DNA from: Brachybacterium muris
GTDB taxonomy: Bacteria > Actinomycetota > Actinomycetes > Actinomycetales > Dermabacteraceae
NCBI RefSeq assembly: GCF_016907455.1
Contig: NZ_JAFBCB010000001.1
Location: 1,798,001 to 1,862,000 of the forward strand
Direction: 5' to 3'
DNA: 64,000 nucleotides
Both the position numbers and the translations under genes were made by a program. Under the pieces are notes generated by a model. It did not search any database. It saw only the letters and a list, made by a program, of their open reading frames with translations, and was not told the origin of the DNA. The number at the start of each line of letters is the position of its first letter. The stretch's first letter is position 1. Shown here piece by piece: positions 18,814 to 28,221 of the stretch.

Positions 18814-21800
18814 GTGTCATCCAAGCAGTCCCCCGCACCCACCACCCGCATCACGATCGAGGACGTGGCATCCCAGGTACGCACCTGGGTGGAGGCCGCG
18901 CGCACCCGCCCGGTGCCGCCCCCGGCCAAGCTGCTCTCCGACCTGCTGAAGGACCCCAAGGGCCTGCAGTTCACCCTGGCCTTCGTGGACCGGGTGATCC
19001 GCACCGAGGACCCGAAGGCCGCCGCGGTGGAGCTGAGGCGACTGGCACAGGATCCCCCGGAGTTCCTGCCGGCGCCGCTGCAGCGCATCGTCTCCCTCGG
19101 TGGCGTCGCCTCGAACGTGGCTCCGCAGGTGGTGGTGCCCACCGCGCAGGCCGTGATGCAGAAGATGGTCTCCCACCTGATCCTTGACGCCCGGCCCCGC
19201 CCCCTCACCCGCTCGATCGCACGGATGACGGCCGACGGCACCAAGCTGAACATCAACCCGCTCGGCGAAGCAGTCCTGGGTGCGCAGGAGGCCGCCCGGC
19301 GCCTGCAGGTGGTGCGAGAGCTCGCGGCCAGGCCCGACGTCGACTACGTGTCGATCAAGGTGTCCTCAATCGTTGACCACCTTCCGCTGTGGGCGGCGGA
19401 CCAGACGGTGGACCACATCGTGGAGACCCTGCTGCCGCTGTACCTCGAGGCCTCCCGCGGCCAGCGCCCCACCTTCCTGAACATGGACATGGAGGAGTAC
19501 CGCGACCTCGAGCTCACCCTGCGGGTGTTCGAGAAGCTCCTGGACCGGCCCGAGCTGAAGAACTACCGCGCCGGCATCGTGCTGCAGGCCTACCTCCCCG
19601 ACGGCCCCACCGCGATGGCCCGCCTGCGGGAGTTCGCCGAGCGCCGCGTGGCCGAGGGCGGCGCACCGGTGAAGGTGCGGCTGGTCAAGGGCGCGAACCT
19701 GGCGATGGAGACGGTGGACGCCTCCGTGCACGGCTGGCCCCAGGCTCCGCTGCTGAGCAAGTTGGACACCGACGCCCAGTACAAGCGGATGCTGATGGAG
19801 GCGCTGGATCCCGCCAAGCTCGAGGCCGTCAACATCGGTGTGGCCGGGCACAACCTGTTCGACATCGCCTTCGCGCACTTGCTGATGCGTGAGCGCGGCA
19901 TCCGCCCCCTGCCCAGCAGCGGGGTGGAGTTCGAGATGCTGGCGGGCATGGCGCCCGGACAGCAGGCCGTGGTGCGCGAGTCCGTCGGGTCGATGCGCCT
20001 GTACGTGCCGGTGGTGGCACCCCAGCAGTTCGACGTGGCCGTCTCCTACCTGGTGCGGCGCCTGGAGGAGAATGCCTCCAGCGAGAACTTCATGTCGGCC
20101 GTGTTCGAGCTGGACAGCTCACCGGACCTGTTCGACCGTGAGCAGGACCGCTTCGCCCGCGCCCTGAACCTGGCGCTGGAGGACGTCTCCCCCACCACCC
20201 ACCGCATCCAGGACCGCTCCCTGGAGAGCCGTGACGGCCTGCCCGAGCTGGGATCCGCTGCGATTCCCTCGGTGCCCGGCCGGTTCCGCAACACCCCGGA
20301 CACCGACATGTCCACGCCCGCGAACCAGACCTGGGCCGATGCGATCACCCACCGCCTGCGAGGGTCCCGCATCGGCATCGACGAGGCGCAGCAGATCCGG
20401 GTGGAGAGCATCGAGGGCGTGGATCAGGTGCTCACCCGGGCGCTGGAGGCCCAGAAGGAGTGGGCGGCACTGCCCGCCTCGAAGCGGGCGGCGGTGCTGC
20501 GGCGCGTTGCCCGCGTGCTCGCCGAGCACCGGGCCGAGCTGCTGGAGGTGGCGGCCTCGGAGACCGGCAAGACCCTCGAGCAGGGCGACCCGGAGATCAG
20601 CGAGGCGATCGACTTCGCGCTCTACTACGCCGATCAGGCCGAGGAGCTCGAGGCGGACCCGGAGACGGTGTTCACGCCGCGTCGCCTGACGCTGGTGACG
20701 CCGCCGTGGAACTTCCCCATCGCCATCCCCACCGGCAGCATGCTGGCCCCGCTGGTCACAGGCAGCGCCGTGGTGATGAAGCCCGCCCCGCAGGCCCGCC
20801 GCTGCGGTGCGTACCTGGGGCGTCTGCTGCACGAGGCCGGGGTGCCCGAGAGCGTGCTCACCGTGATCGACGTGCCGGAGGACGAGACCGGCAAGGCGCT
20901 GATCGCCGACGAGCGGGTGGACCAGCTGATCCTCACCGGTGCCTACGAGACCGCTGAGTTGTTCGCCTCCTGGCGCCCGGACCTGCGGATCCTCGCCGAG
21001 ACCAGCGGCAAGAACGCCATCGTGGTCACCCCGCACGCGGACCTGGACCTGGCGGCGAAGGATGTCGCGGCCAGTGCCTTCGGCCACGCCGGTCAGAAGT
21101 GCTCGGCCGCCAGCCTGGTGATCGCGGTGGGTTCGGTGGCCCGCTCCCGCCGGTTCATGGCGCAGCTGGCCGACGCGGTGCTGAGCCTGCACGTGGGCGA
21201 GCCCACCGATGCCACCGTCCAGATGGGCCCGGTCATCGAACCGCCCGGCGAGAAGCTCGCCGCAGGCCTCACCGAGCTGGGCGAGGGCGAGACCTGGCTG
21301 TCCCGCCCCCGTCAGCTGGACCAGGAGGGCCGCCTGTTCACCCCCGGTGTGCGCGAAGGCGTGAAGGAGGGCTCCGCCTTCCACCTCACCGAGTACTTCG
21401 GGCCGGTGCTGGGCATCATGCACGCCCCCACCCTGGAGGACGCGGTGCGGATGCAGAACGGCACCGCTTTCGGCCTCACTGCGGGCCTGCACTCCCTGGA
21501 CCCGGCCGAGATCGCCTGGTGGACCGCGAACGTGGAGGCCGGCAACCTGTACGTGAACCGCGGCATCACCGGGGCGATCGTGGAGCGGCAGTCCTTCGGC
21601 GGCTGGAAGCGCTCCGCGATCGGTAAGACGGCCAAGGCCGGCGGCCCCAACTACCTGGTGCATCTGATGGACGCCGCGGATCGTGAGCGTGACGCCCTCG
21701 CAGCATCGGCCACTCCCCGGGGCCATGCTGCGGCGGGCTCCGCCCGCGACGGGGCGGTTGCATCTGTCGACGACGCGGCCGGTACTGCCCCGGCGGATCT

Positions 21801-22386
21801 CGAGGCTGCCTGGCTCTCCCAGGCCCAGCACTCCGATCGCGAGCACATGGCCGGGTTCTTCGCCCCTCGGGACGTGCAGGACCTGCACGGTGAGATCAAT
21901 GTGCTGCGGTACCTGCCGCTGCCGGTGATGGTGCGCGCAGCGGCCGGGACCCGTCCCGTCGAGCTGGAGCGGGTGCTGCACGCGGCGGCCACGGCGGGTG
22001 CTGAGGTCGAGGTGTCGATCGCCAGCGGGGAGAACGCTCCACAGCTCGAAGCAGTGGTGCGCAAGGCCGAGCTGGCCGGTGACCGGGTGCGAGTGGACCG
22101 GGTACGGGTCGAGGACGATGCCTCCTTCGCCGCCCGCATCCCGGGCCTGGACCAGGCTCGCGTGCGAGTGATCGGCACCGTGGACCCGGCCCTGCGCAAG
22201 GCGATCGCGGATCGACCGGAGGTGGCGCTGTTCGACGGGACCGTGGTCGCCAGTGGTCGTGTGGAGCTGCTGGCGTTCCTGCACGAGCAGGCGATCAGTG
22301 CCACCGATCACCGCTACGGGAACCTGCTGCCCTACCAGCAGGACCTCACCGGTGGCCGGGGCTGGGAACGCGGCGCCCAGTCCTGA
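18814..22386 (+). CDS. putA: Bifunctional proline dehydrogenase / L-glutamate gamma-semialdehyde dehydrogenase
   Basis: 1190 aa. The N-terminal ~450 residues are the FAD-dependent PRODH barrel (VRLVKGANLAMET and HNLFDIAFA are typical). Residues ~510-980 are an aldehyde dehydrogenase with TPPWNFPIAIPTG, the NAD-binding segment and catalytic Cys in GHAGQKCSAA. A ~200-residue C-terminal domain follows. The enzyme oxidises proline to glutamate. Start: GTG 18814 after GAGGAG; there is no N-terminal ribbon-helix-helix, so it is not a trifunctional autorepressor. The last codons are duplicated downstream (see repeat at 22357). Confidence 0.95.
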   Translation: MSSKQSPAPTTRITIEDVASQVRTWVEAARTRPVPPPAKLLSDLLKDPKGLQFTLAFVDRVIRTEDPKAAAVELRRLAQDPPEFLPAPLQRIVSLGGVASNVAPQVVVPTAQAVMQKMVSHLILDARPRPLTRSIARMTADGTKLNINPLGEAVLGAQEAARRLQVVRELAARPDVDYVSIKVSSIVDHLPLWAADQTVDHIVETLLPLYLEASRGQRPTFLNMDMEEYRDLELTLRVFEKLLDRPELKNYRAGIVLQAYLPDGPTAMARLREFAERRVAEGGAPVKVRLVKGANLAMETVDASVHGWPQAPLLSKLDTDAQYKRMLMEALDPAKLEAVNIGVAGHNLFDIAFAHLLMRERGIRPLPSSGVEFEMLAGMAPGQQAVVRESVGSMRLYVPVVAPQQFDVAVSYLVRRLEENASSENFMSAVFELDSSPDLFDREQDRFARALNLALEDVSPTTHRIQDRSLESRDGLPELGSAAIPSVPGRFRNTPDTDMSTPANQTWADAITHRLRGSRIGIDEAQQIRVESIEGVDQVLTRALEAQKEWAALPASKRAAVLRRVARVLAEHRAELLEVAASETGKTLEQGDPEISEAIDFALYYADQAEELEADPETVFTPRRLTLVTPPWNFPIAIPTGSMLAPLVTGSAVVMKPAPQARRCGAYLGRLLHEAGVPESVLTVIDVPEDETGKALIADERVDQLILTGAYETAELFASWRPDLRILAETSGKNAIVVTPHADLDLAAKDVAASAFGHAGQKCSAASLVIAVGSVARSRRFMAQLADAVLSLHVGEPTDATVQMGPVIEPPGEKLAAGLTELGEGETWLSRPRQLDQEGRLFTPGVREGVKEGSAFHLTEYFGPVLGIMHAPTLEDAVRMQNGTAFGLTAGLHSLDPAEIAWWTANVEAGNLYVNRGITGAIVERQSFGGWKRSAIGKTAKAGGPNYLVHLMDAADRERDALAASATPRGHAAAGSARDGAVASVDDAAGTAPADLEAAWLSQAQHSDREHMAGFFAPRDVQDLHGEINVLRYLPLPVMVRAAAGTRPVELERVLHAAATAGAEVEVSIASGENAPQLEAVVRKAELAGDRVRVDRVRVEDDASFAARIPGLDQARVRVIGTVDPALRKAIADRPEVALFDGTVVASGRVELLAFLHEQAISATDHRYGNLLPYQQDLTGGRGWERGAQS

Positions 22387-22431
22387 ACTCAGGCGCGCCG
22401 TCGGGGCTGGGAGCGCGGCGCCCAGTTCTGA
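22357..22431 (+). repeat. Tandem partial duplication across the putA stop codon
   Basis: Bases 22357-22386 (the last codons of putA with its TGA) recur at 22402-22431 with 28 of 30 identical. The offset is 45 bp, a multiple of three, so the second copy is in frame with the first and ends in its own TGA. Readthrough would add a near-duplicate tail. Confidence 0.8.
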
Positions 22432-22491
22432 CCCGAAGCGCGCGGCCGTGTCCGAGACGGGCGCTGGACGGGTTCCGCGGAAGCTCCCCCA

Positions 22492-22551
22492 CCGACTGCG
22501 ACATCGTGAACAGAACCAGCCCCCCGTTACTGTTCACGATGTCGCAGTCGG
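22492..22551. repeat. 60-bp hairpin repeat, copy 1
   Basis: Two perfect 22-bp inverted arms (22492-22513 and 22530-22551; arm core GACTGCGACATCGTGAACAG) around a 16-nt loop. A second copy, same orientation, identical arms and one loop difference, is at 23928. No T-tract follows either arm, so it is not a standard terminator. It looks like a REP-like or mobile palindromic element. The rest of the 22386-22711 gap shows no gene. Confidence 0.85.
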
Positions 22552-22710
22552 CGTCGCGCTCGCTGCGTTTCCGGTGCCGGTGCCGGTGCAGCCTGTGCTG
22601 GCCTCCCATGTGCTGGCTTCTAGCGTGCTGGCATCCGGTGCACTGGCGTCGGACGAGCCGGCACAGCGGCCGTGGGCCCGCTCAACCCTGTCGACCTCCC
22701 GCTCCCCGGC

Positions 22711-23721
22711 TCATCCCTCCCAGCCCTGCTTGCGCAGAGCCCACCTCACCCGATCCACCGCCCTCGCACAGCCGGAGGAAAGGTCCTCCGCAACGGTGCG
22801 GACCTCGATGCATCCTGCCCGAGTGCGCCGTTCCGTTCGATCAATATCGCGCGCCTGCTGTTCCTTGGTGAGGTGGCTCGGGCCTTCGTGTTCCACCATC
22901 ACCTTCAACCCCGGCCAGTACATGTCCGGCTCCCCCAGGCGCACACCGTCGACGACGGCGGGCTGATTCACCACAGGTTCAGGCATCCCGGCGTCGACGA
23001 AGGCCAGCCGCAGTGCAGTCTCCGCCGGGGAGTCACTGCTCACTCGTACGCTCGCGACCGCCCTGCGGAAGGCCAGTGCACCGCGGCCGCTGAAAGCGTC
23101 GGCCGCGGCGCGAAGCTCCGCTAGCGGCACGAAGGGCTCGGCCCGTTGCTCGAACCGCTCCCGCGGTATGCGCACCAGGTGGTCGCCGATCGCGACGAGC
23201 CCCTCGTGAGAGAGCACTGGGGCGAGATCCTGGAACGTGCGAAGACGAGACGTCACCCTCAGGCCCGAGGACGTACGAATCATCTGACCATCCCCGACCA
23301 CGAGCTGGCTCCACCGGATGAGTGCCGTGTCTCCGCGACGCACACCGGTGGTGGCTAGGTGAATACGGCGATCGATGCGATCGATGCGTCTGCGCCGACG
23401 GCCTCCCGTTCCCCGCGTGTAGATGGACGCTGACATCGGTGGAGTGGTGACCTCATCCCCGAGCCTTCCGCGCAGTGGCAACCCAAGGATGCGCGCCGCG
23501 GTCAGGCCTGCAGCGAAGGTCGGCGGGTCCAGCCTGCAATAGGCGGCGACGATATTCGCTTCCGTGACCGGTACACCGCGCTGCGCGTACAGCCCGAACT
23601 CCCGCTGCTCAAGGTCCTGGGCCCTCAGGCGCCACACGGGCACACCGGCGAGGCGAGCCTCCTCAGCTGTGAACACGGGATACGCGAGGCTGGCAGGCAA
23701 TGGCACTGGAAGTCTTGGCAT
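22711..23721 (-). CDS. Hypothetical protein with C-terminal DUF559/Vsr-like nuclease fold
   Basis: 336 aa. The N-terminal ~100 residues resemble the winged-helix/AbiEi-like start common in actinobacterial proteins of this class; the C-terminal ~110 residues have the restriction-endonuclease-like pattern SPAETALRLAF, then GEPDMYWPGLKVMVEHEG, then a basic stretch (IDRTERR) and a WALRKQGW end. The Asp and Glu pair fits a PD-(D/E)XK active site. Flanked on each side by an identical-arm hairpin repeat. Convergent with putA. Biological role unknown; no partner gene identified. Confidence 0.7.
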   Translation of the reverse strand: MPRLPVPLPASLAYPVFTAEEARLAGVPVWRLRAQDLEQREFGLYAQRGVPVTEANIVAAYCRLDPPTFAAGLTAARILGLPLRGRLGDEVTTPPMSASIYTRGTGGRRRRRIDRIDRRIHLATTGVRRGDTALIRWSQLVVGDGQMIRTSSGLRVTSRLRTFQDLAPVLSHEGLVAIGDHLVRIPRERFEQRAEPFVPLAELRAAADAFSGRGALAFRRAVASVRVSSDSPAETALRLAFVDAGMPEPVVNQPAVVDGVRLGEPDMYWPGLKVMVEHEGPSHLTKEQQARDIDRTERRTRAGCIEVRTVAEDLSSGCARAVDRVRWALRKQGWEG

Positions 23722-23927
23722 GCGGCCAGGATGGGGGTTCGCCAGCCTCCACCCGGTCGGCTATCCAGAGTGCCGAGGTCGCCAGAACGAGTTCAGGTTC
23801 CTCCCCATGCCGGTGAGGATCTCCTCCCCCATGCCGATGACGATCTGAGCGAGCTGCCGGTGGCTACCTGAGGGAGTCGAGATTCGGCGCAATGGGCCCC
23901 GGGTGGGACACGCTCCACTCGCCCCGC

Positions 23928-23987
23928 CCGACTGCGACATCGTGAACAGAACCAGCCCCTCGTTACTGTTCACGATGTCGCAGTCGG
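23928..23987. repeat. 60-bp hairpin repeat, copy 2
   Basis: Identical 22-bp arms (23928-23949 and 23966-23987) to copy 1, same orientation, with one base changed in the 16-nt loop (C to T). Lies between the start of the nuclease-fold gene and the end of the UDP-glucose pyrophosphorylase gene. The 23721-24039 gap holds no other feature that I can see. Confidence 0.85.
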
Positions 23988-24038
23988 CTGTGGTCAGCCG
24001 GCCAATTCAGCCACCTGGCCGTCGATCTCGATCCGACG

Positions 24039-25418
24039 TCAGTCGGTGCCGACCCGGGCGCCGTCGGGAACCGTGCCGCCCTCGGCGCCGAGCACGGCGT
24101 CCCCGATCACCGAGACGTCCTGGCCGAAGGTCCAGTCGCCCTGCACATCCAGGCTCACCGCCTCCTTCAGCGAGGGCACGCCCTGCGGGAACCGGGCCTC
24201 GAAGTCATTGATCAGCTTGTACGGCTCGGAGGCGAGCTTGACGGCCGGCACGCTGGGCACCTGCTGCACGAGCGCCTGGCGCTGGTCGAGTGCGTACAGG
24301 TCCGAGCGGACCAGCAGCAGATCGCTGGTGGCCTTGACCGGCAGGAACCGATCGCGGCCCACCACGATCGCGGTCGCGCCCTCGAACACCTCGATCGCCG
24401 CCCCCATGGCGGACTCGATCTGGTACACGGCAGGGCTGGTCTTGTCGGAGGGATCCACCGTCTTCTCGTTGCGGATCAGCGGCAGGCCCATCACGCCCTC
24501 GCGCTCCTTCAGCACGGCGTCGAGCTGCTCGAGGTCGAACCACAGATTGTTGGTGTGGAAGTACGGGTGGCGGTGCTCGTCGGTGAAGAAGTCCATCTCC
24601 TCCTCCGGGGTCTGCGCGGTGTCGCGCAGGATGAGACGGCCGTCGGACTTGCGCACGGCGAGGTGGCCGCCCTTGCGGTCCGCAGCGGTACGACGGCACA
24701 GCTCAGCGGCGTAGGGAGCACCGGTGGAGGCGAACCAGGAGGCGATCACCGGGCTCGGGACGGTGCCGAGGTTGTCCGAGTTGGATACCGAGGCGTACTT
24801 GAAGCCGGCGTCCAGCAGCTGCTGCAGCAGGCCGGAGGTCTGCAGGGCGGTGTAGATGTCACCGTGACCGGGCGGGCACCACTCCAGGGTCGGGTCGGCC
24901 TCCCACTCCACGGGGGTGAGGTCGTCGGTCCGCAGCTTGGGCTCCTTGTTCTGCAGGAAGTCCAGCGGCAGGTCCCCCACCTGGAGGTCCGGGTACTTCG
25001 CGAGCACGTCCAGGGTGTCCTGGCGGGTGCGGAAGGAGTTCATGAAGATCAGCGGCAGGCGCGAGCCCGTGCCGCGGCGGGCCGCCAGGACCTGCTCCAC
25101 GATGATGTCCAGGAAGGTCTTCCCGTCCCGCACCGGCAGCAGTGACTTGGCCTTGTCCAGGCCCATCGAGGTGCCCAGGCCACCGTTGAGGTTGATGATG
25201 GCGAGCTGGTCGAACACCTGCTTGGCGTGCGCGGGGTCGATCTTCACGTCGTCCAGCTTGGGCGGGTCCAGGTACGGCTGGATCGTGTCCTCCGGGATGG
25301 AGCCGGTCACGCCCTCCTCGAGCTGGCCGTAGTAGTGGGTGAAGACGTCGATGGCGGTCTGCGGCACGCCCTCATCGATCATCTTCTGCTGCGCTGCGGA
25401 GAGTCCTTCGGTGCTCAT
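24039..25418 (-). CDS. UTP--glucose-1-phosphate uridylyltransferase (UDPGP family)
   Basis: 459 aa. Carries the nucleotide loop LNGGLGTSMGLDKAKSLL (about residues 77-94) and the central VSNSDNLG motif of the eukaryote-like UDPGP family, not the bacterial GalU fold. A left-handed beta-helix-like C-terminus (GDWTFGQDVSVIGDAVLG) is present. Makes UDP-glucose for glycans and nucleotide sugars. Start: ATG at 25418; TACCCT ends six nt before it, so the transcript may be leaderless. Gap 25418-25589 shows no further feature. Confidence 0.93.
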   Translation of the reverse strand: MSTEGLSAAQQKMIDEGVPQTAIDVFTHYYGQLEEGVTGSIPEDTIQPYLDPPKLDDVKIDPAHAKQVFDQLAIINLNGGLGTSMGLDKAKSLLPVRDGKTFLDIIVEQVLAARRGTGSRLPLIFMNSFRTRQDTLDVLAKYPDLQVGDLPLDFLQNKEPKLRTDDLTPVEWEADPTLEWCPPGHGDIYTALQTSGLLQQLLDAGFKYASVSNSDNLGTVPSPVIASWFASTGAPYAAELCRRTAADRKGGHLAVRKSDGRLILRDTAQTPEEEMDFFTDEHRHPYFHTNNLWFDLEQLDAVLKEREGVMGLPLIRNEKTVDPSDKTSPAVYQIESAMGAAIEVFEGATAIVVGRDRFLPVKATSDLLLVRSDLYALDQRQALVQQVPSVPAVKLASEPYKLINDFEARFPQGVPSLKEAVSLDVQGDWTFGQDVSVIGDAVLGAEGGTVPDGARVGTD

Positions 25419-25588
25419 GGTCCCAGGGTATCGGGGCGGCTGCGCGATTCCTGCCCGATGCAGTTCTGCCGACTGTTCGTCGGTGACTGTCTGGCCGAGT
25501 TTCACTACGGCTTTTCCGCCATCCCAGTCATATCGGTCGCGAACCCTCACTCGGGTGGCCGTCCCATAGGCACACTCGGCGCTGCGAC

Positions 25589-26185
25589 TCAGTTCGAGCT
25601 GCGGGAGTCCTTTGCGCGCATGAGGTCCAGGGCGATGAGCCCGCCGATCACGGCCAAGCGCTCGCGGGGCGGCATGGTCGGGTTCAGCACGGCGACGTAG
25701 CGGCTGTGGCCCAGCAGTCCCCGGCCGATGCCAGCCCAGTGTCGGGCCACCTGCACCACTTCCTGCCCACCGATGCTCATGGTGAACTCGAATCCGAAGG
25801 CGTTCCCGATCAGCTCGAACGTGGGCCCGGCAGCCACCTCGATGTCCACGCGGCGGCGCAGGAAGGAGAACCGCTTGCGGATGGTGGCGATCGGGGCCCC
25901 GGTGGCGTCCTGCACCGCATAGGTGTCGAATCCGAAGTCCATCGGGTCCTCCACGTGTACCAGGACGGTCCCGTCGACCTCGCACACGTCGAAGGATCGG
26001 TTGCCGAGGACGAACCGCTGCCCGGCGCCGCCGGTGGTGGTGATCCGGCCGATCGTCGACCCGTGCTCGTCGAGGATGTCGAAGTCGTTGGACATGAATC
26101 CCGTGACCTGCTGCATCACGAGGGTGTTGTGCGTCAGCAGCCCCGCGGGCGGTGCGGACTGATCAGGGGCCTGGTGTGCGTCCAT
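25589..26185 (-). CDS. LURP-one/phospholipid-scramblase-related protein
   Basis: 198 aa. A beta-strand repeat pattern typical of the LURP1/Tubby C-terminal fold: [67 protein letters not shown]. It ends with a hydrophobic helix ([12 protein letters not shown]) that could sit in the membrane. Bacterial members are uncharacterised. Start: ATG at 26185. Divergent from metG across 73 bp. Confidence 0.75.
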   Translation of the reverse strand: MDAHQAPDQSAPPAGLLTHNTLVMQQVTGFMSNDFDILDEHGSTIGRITTTGGAGQRFVLGNRSFDVCEVDGTVLVHVEDPMDFGFDTYAVQDATGAPIATIRKRFSFLRRRVDIEVAAGPTFELIGNAFGFEFTMSIGGQEVVQVARHWAGIGRGLLGHSRYVAVLNPTMPPRERLAVIGGLIALDLMRAKDSRSSN

Positions 26186-26244
26186 GTGGTCACAATGCCA
26201 GAAGCCGGGCCGGAGCGAGGGACGCATGCCTGCATCTGCCCCCG

Positions 26245-26250
26245 TAGAAT
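26245..26250 (+). promoter_or_regulatory. -10 hexamer for leaderless metG
   Basis: TAGAAT, a near-consensus -10, ends eight nt before the metG ATG; there is no Shine-Dalgarno sequence. The -35 is weak. Confidence 0.5.
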
Positions 26251-26258
26251 CGACTCCC

Positions 26259-28085
26259 ATGAGCACAGTCCTGTCCGCGGTCGCCTGGCCGTACGCCAAC
26301 GGTCCCCGTCACATCGGTCATGTCGCCGGCTTCGGCGTCCCCTCGGACGTCTTCTCTCGGTACATGCGGATGGCCGGGCACGACGTGCTGATGGTCTCCG
26401 GCACCGACGAGCACGGCACCCCGATCCTGGTCGAGGCCGACCAGCAGGGCGTCACCGCCCGCGAACTGGCCGACCGCAACAATCGGATCATCGTCGAGGA
26501 CCTGGTGGCGCTGGGCCTTTCCTACGACCTGTTCACCCGCACCATCACCCGCAACCACTACCAGGTGGTGCAGGACATGTTCGTGGCGGTGCGCGACAAC
26601 GGCTACATGATCGAGCAGGCCACCTCCGGCGCGATCTCCCCCTCCACCGGCCGCACCCTGCCGGACCGCTACATCGAGGGCACCTGCCCGATCTGCAAGA
26701 CCCCCGGCGCGCGCGGCGACCAGTGCGATGCCTGCGGCAACCAGCTGGACCCCACCGACCTGATCGATCCAGTCTCCCGCATCAACGGGGAGACCCCGGA
26801 GTTCGTGGAGACCACGCACTGGTTCCTTGACCTGCCGGCCCTGGCCTCCGAGTTGGGCCGCTGGCTGGACGAGCGCGAGAACACGGGCCTGTGGCGCCCC
26901 AACGTGATCCGCTTCAGCCAGAACATCCTCGAGGACATCCGCCCCCGCGCGATGACACGCGACATCGACTGGGGCATCCCGGTGCCGGGCTGGGAGGACC
27001 AGCCCAACAAGCGCCTGTACGTGTGGTTCGACGCCGTGATCGGCTACCTCTCCGCCTCCATCGAGTGGGCCCGCCGCAGCGGCGACCCCGAGGCGTGGCG
27101 CCAGTGGTGGAACGACCCCGGGGCCCTGTCCTACTACTTCATGGGCAAGGACAACATCGTCTTCCACTCGCAGATCTGGCCGGCCGAGATGCTGGCCCAA
27201 AACGGCAAGGGAGACAAGGGCGGCGAGCCCGGGAAGTTCGGCGAGCTGAACCTGCCCACCGAGGTGGTCTCCAGCGAGTTCCTCACCATGGAGGGCAAGA
27301 AGTTCTCCTCCTCCAAGCGCGTGGTGATCTACGTGCGCGACATGCTGGACCGCTACCAGCCTGATGCGCTGCGCTACTTCATCTCCGCCGCCGGCCCCGA
27401 GAACCAGGACGCCGACTTCACCTGGGTGGACTTCGTCTCCCGCACCAACAACGAGCTGGTGGCTGGCTGGGGCAACCTCGTCAACCGCACCGCGGCGATG
27501 ATCGCCAAGAACGTCGGGGAGATCCCCGCCGCCGGCGAGCTCGAGCCGATCGACGAGAAGCTGCTCGGTGCGATCCGTGACGGCTTCGGCACCGTCGGCA
27601 CGCTGATCGAGACCCACCGCCAGCGCGCCGCGATCGCCGAGGTGATGCGCCTGGTGGGCGAGGCCAACCGGTACGTCTCCGAGACCGAGCCGTTCAAGCT
27701 CAAGGCCGAGGACGAGCGTGAGCGCCTGCTCACGATCCTGCACGTGCTGGCCCAGGCCGTCACCGACCTGAACACGATGATGGCTCCGTTCCTGCCACAC
27801 TCCGCCAACGAGGTGGAGAAGGCGCTGGGCGGCGACCGGGTGATCGCCCCGATGCCGCGCATCGAGGACGTCGAGGACCTCGACGGCGGCCCCGGCTACC
27901 CGATCATCACCGGTGACTACACCCAGGCGCCCGCCTGGGAGCACCGCCCCGTCACGGTGGGTGCGAAGGTCGCCAAGCCCACCCCGATCTTCGTCAAGCT
28001 CGATCCGACCACCGCCGAGGTGGAGCTGGAGCGGCTCGAGGAGCAGACGGCGACGAGCAGGACGACGGGCGAGGACGAGAGCTGA
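26259..28085 (+). CDS. metG: Methionyl-tRNA synthetase
   Basis: 608 aa. Class I signature [12 protein letters not shown] at residues ~11-22 (HIGH-like), zinc-binding knuckle CPIC...CDAC near residues 143-160, and the KMSKS-equivalent KFSSSKR. Charges tRNA-Met with methionine. There is no C-terminal EMAP-II tRNA-binding domain. Start ATG at 26259 is the start of homology. A 13-bp direct repeat (GCTGAGGCTCACG, 28081 and 28129) spans and follows the stop at 48-bp spacing, like the duplication after putA. Confidence 0.97.
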   Translation: MSTVLSAVAWPYANGPRHIGHVAGFGVPSDVFSRYMRMAGHDVLMVSGTDEHGTPILVEADQQGVTARELADRNNRIIVEDLVALGLSYDLFTRTITRNHYQVVQDMFVAVRDNGYMIEQATSGAISPSTGRTLPDRYIEGTCPICKTPGARGDQCDACGNQLDPTDLIDPVSRINGETPEFVETTHWFLDLPALASELGRWLDERENTGLWRPNVIRFSQNILEDIRPRAMTRDIDWGIPVPGWEDQPNKRLYVWFDAVIGYLSASIEWARRSGDPEAWRQWWNDPGALSYYFMGKDNIVFHSQIWPAEMLAQNGKGDKGGEPGKFGELNLPTEVVSSEFLTMEGKKFSSSKRVVIYVRDMLDRYQPDALRYFISAAGPENQDADFTWVDFVSRTNNELVAGWGNLVNRTAAMIAKNVGEIPAAGELEPIDEKLLGAIRDGFGTVGTLIETHRQRAAIAEVMRLVGEANRYVSETEPFKLKAEDERERLLTILHVLAQAVTDLNTMMAPFLPHSANEVEKALGGDRVIAPMPRIEDVEDLDGGPGYPIITGDYTQAPAWEHRPVTVGAKVAKPTPIFVKLDPTTAEVELERLEEQTATSRTTGEDES

Positions 28086-28181
28086 GGCTCACGCGGTCTC
28101 AGGCCGGCGAGGGTTGAGGGCGGCGAAAGCTGAGGCTCACGAAGGCTGAGCTTCGGCCCCGCGCGCAGCGAGGAGCCTCCC

Positions 28182-28211
28182 TTGCTAACAGTTTCTCCAA
28201 AAGTGTTAGTA
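28182..28211 (+). promoter_or_regulatory. fic promoter with overlapping operator
   Basis: Inverted repeat 28185-28209: CTAACAgTTT, five-base spacer, AAAgTGTTAG (one mismatch per arm). It overlaps a possible -35 TTGCTA (28182-28187) and -10 TTAGTA (28206-28211) at 18-bp spacing; the ATG is ten nt further on with no ribosome-binding site. This fits autorepression by the winged-helix end of the Fic protein. Inference from sequence only. Confidence 0.5.
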
Positions 28212-28221
28212 CAGTTGATCC

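Noticed and set aside
22492-22551. Hairpins as intrinsic terminators
   Set aside because: No T-tract follows either arm on either strand, and arms are perfect for 22 bp with a 16-nt loop; a repeat element fits better.
22492-23987. Hairpin pair as a CRISPR remnant
   Set aside because: Only two copies, 1.4 kb apart, with a gene between and no spacers.
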